Shown here in pieces: positions 21,572 to 22,773 of a stretch of DNA of 22,773 bases. The stretch's first letter is position 1; every line of letters starts with the position of its first letter. The notes below the pieces were generated by a model that saw nothing but the letters and a program-made list of their open reading frames with translations, made no database searches and was not told the DNA's origin. The position numbers and the translations under genes are program-made. Origin of the DNA: Saccoglossus kowalevskii (Eukaryota; Hemichordata; Enteropneusta; Harrimaniidae); assembly GCF_000003605.2 (NCBI RefSeq), contig NW_003118930.1, forward strand, positions 158,938 through 181,710, written 5' to 3'.

Positions 21572-21779
21572 CTGTAGAATACTTTATTTTCGCTTGGAAT
21601 TTATTTTCGCTATTTTCGCTAAAGGGATGATTCTGTGAAAATAAAATCCAGCAAATATACTTTTTTTTCTATATTTCACATTAAACTCATCAAAAATCAG
21701 TGAAAATAAATTCCATACAAAACGCCCAAAAAGCCTTTTCAGCAAAAATTAATTCCAGCGAAAATAAAGTATTCCACAG
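21572..21779. mobile_element. MITE with TA target site (Tc1/mariner-like)
   Basis: Terminal inverted repeats begin CTGTRGAATACTTTATTTTC on both ends and continue into CGCT-GGAATT for about 40 bp. The element is 208 bp, flanked by TA on each side (21570-21571 and 21780-21781), the duplication made by Tc1/mariner transposases. It has no coding capacity, so it is non-autonomous. The ATTTTCGC theme repeats internally. Similar 'TTATTTTCG' MITEs are, from memory, common in molluscs and other marine invertebrates. Confidence 0.8.
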
Positions 21780-21781
21780 TA

Positions 21782-22680
21782 TATCCCCATTGACATGTGA
21801 CTGATTGTGCTGGCCATATGTTTATTTTCACAAATAGACACTCCTCTTTTTGCCAACACTTAGAATCAAGCATTCTCTATTAGGTTACATATATGAATTG
21901 TAAAACTGCACTGTTTTTTGTTTGTTTGTTTTTTATAATTGCAGTATGGATAGAATTTCTCGTTTTATCCGGTTTCTCAAGACATAAATTTATAATAGTA
22001 TACTTTCTGCCTCATGACATTTACGAGGTTATACCCACTATAGTGAGGTTTTACGGTAATTGTAAACCTGCTCCAAAGAATACAGTTACATACCTTCTGA
22101 ACTTATTGGCTCAGCTTCAGCTGGTGGAGCACTCTATCACAAGAAACAAACAAAATTCAAAAATATTTAATAGTGTCTTACAGTTTGAGGGAAAGAGTAC
22201 GGTAGCCATTCCAAAAATAAAACAGATGAGCAATTTAGAACTTTGCAGTAGAATGCGTTACCTGATCAACCGCTGACTGTGCATCTTCACCACTGGTAAT
22301 AAATGGACTTCCTGCCACTGAAATGTTTTCACTGTTGATAAAAGAAAAAATAGAGACAAATCTCTAACTATTTGTTGATAATCATGCTCATGCACTCTAG
22401 TGAGTTCCTGAAGTACCAAATTTTATTAAATACATTAGGTAGTTCTTCAAATGTATAGATATGCTAATACTTGGTAATTATGCATAAATTTTAGCTCATA
22501 ACATATGCTAACCACACATAATACATGTACCAAGTTTCATTGGCTTTTAATATATCAGTAGAACATACACATACACTCACAGAAATAATTTTTAAACTCA
22601 TAGTTGCTGTCGACATAGGAAGTAAAGTAAGCAAATAACACCGAATAAACGGCAAGGTAAAGACTATGTCTAATTATAGT
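21782..22680. other. Intergenic; one unassigned open frame
   Basis: Holds an open frame at 21893-22276 (127 codons) with a hydrophobic start and a basic remainder. I do not recognise a family and see no flanking splice or regulatory signals that make it a gene. Confidence 0.4.
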
Positions 22681-22689
22681 AAATACGTA

Positions 22690-22773
22690 CTGCGTGCGTG
22701 ACTCGAACCGGCGCTCGCGTACGGCACCTAATCGCCTAGCTTCACGCCACTACACGTCTTCCCCTCGGCCACC
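22690..22773 (-). mobile_element. tRNA-derived SINE head or tRNA pseudogene (cut by window end)
   Basis: On the minus strand the sequence has an A-box-like TGGCCGAGGGG (about 22762-22772) and a B-box GGTTCGAGTC (22700-22709) about 55 nt apart, the spacing of Leu/Ser-type tRNAs. The T-stem pairs poorly (GCCGG against CACGC) and the acceptor cannot be closed, so a functional tRNA is unlikely. The GC-rich block stands out from the AT-rich surroundings. Confidence 0.5.

Overview
The window looks like AT-rich nuclear DNA of an invertebrate animal. Its genes have GT-AG introns with matching splice phases and AATAAA poly(A) signals, and it carries a DIRS-type retrotransposon relic, a MITE, minisatellites and a tRNA-like SINE head. 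The repeat content would suit a marine invertebrate such as a mollusc, brachiopod or amphioxus, but I cannot fix the taxon without a search.

The only intact genes are two tandem copies, both on the + strand, of an intron-rich gene ending in a domain that reads as a bacterial-type extracellular solute-binding protein, family 3 (SBP_bac_3; amino-acid binding, same fold superfamily as the ionotropic glutamate receptor ligand-binding domain). Copy 1 (180-1909) is cut by the window start; its last five coding exons are present. Copy 2 (8772-16865) appears complete: nine coding exons, 467 residues, with a signal peptide, a His/Gly-rich linker, three small two-cysteine modules and the SBP domain. 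The copies share exon phases, much of their introns and about 200-550 bp of downstream DNA. In the shared part the proteins are about 85% identical by hand count, and the cysteines and predicted ligand-anchoring Arg and Asp are all kept.

Layout: 1-2468, 3' half of copy 1 and its downstream flank; about 2740-3290, a decayed 37-bp tandem repeat; about 3920-5420, a minus-strand decayed relic of a widespread unnamed animal repeat protein (HA..CD motif and Cys-rich tail); 5423-7550, no gene, but a perfect RFX X-box palindrome; 7551-7739, a (TTATA)n microsatellite followed by a compact multi-stem palindrome; 8772-16865, copy 2, whose third intron holds a 5'-truncated DIRS/Ngaro-like element (about 11080-13760) with split direct repeats at its 3' end; to about 17262, the duplicated downstream flank; 18481-19310, thirteen copies of a 64-bp minisatellite; 19899-20311, a 150-bp-arm inverted repeat; 21572-21779, a TA-flanked MITE; 22690-22773, a tRNA-derived SINE head on the minus strand, cut by the window end.

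The main biological point is a secreted, disulfide-rich animal protein with an amino-acid-binding SBP fold and no membrane channel or transporter, fused to a novel-looking cysteine module and expanded in tandem. Function is inferred from motifs only.
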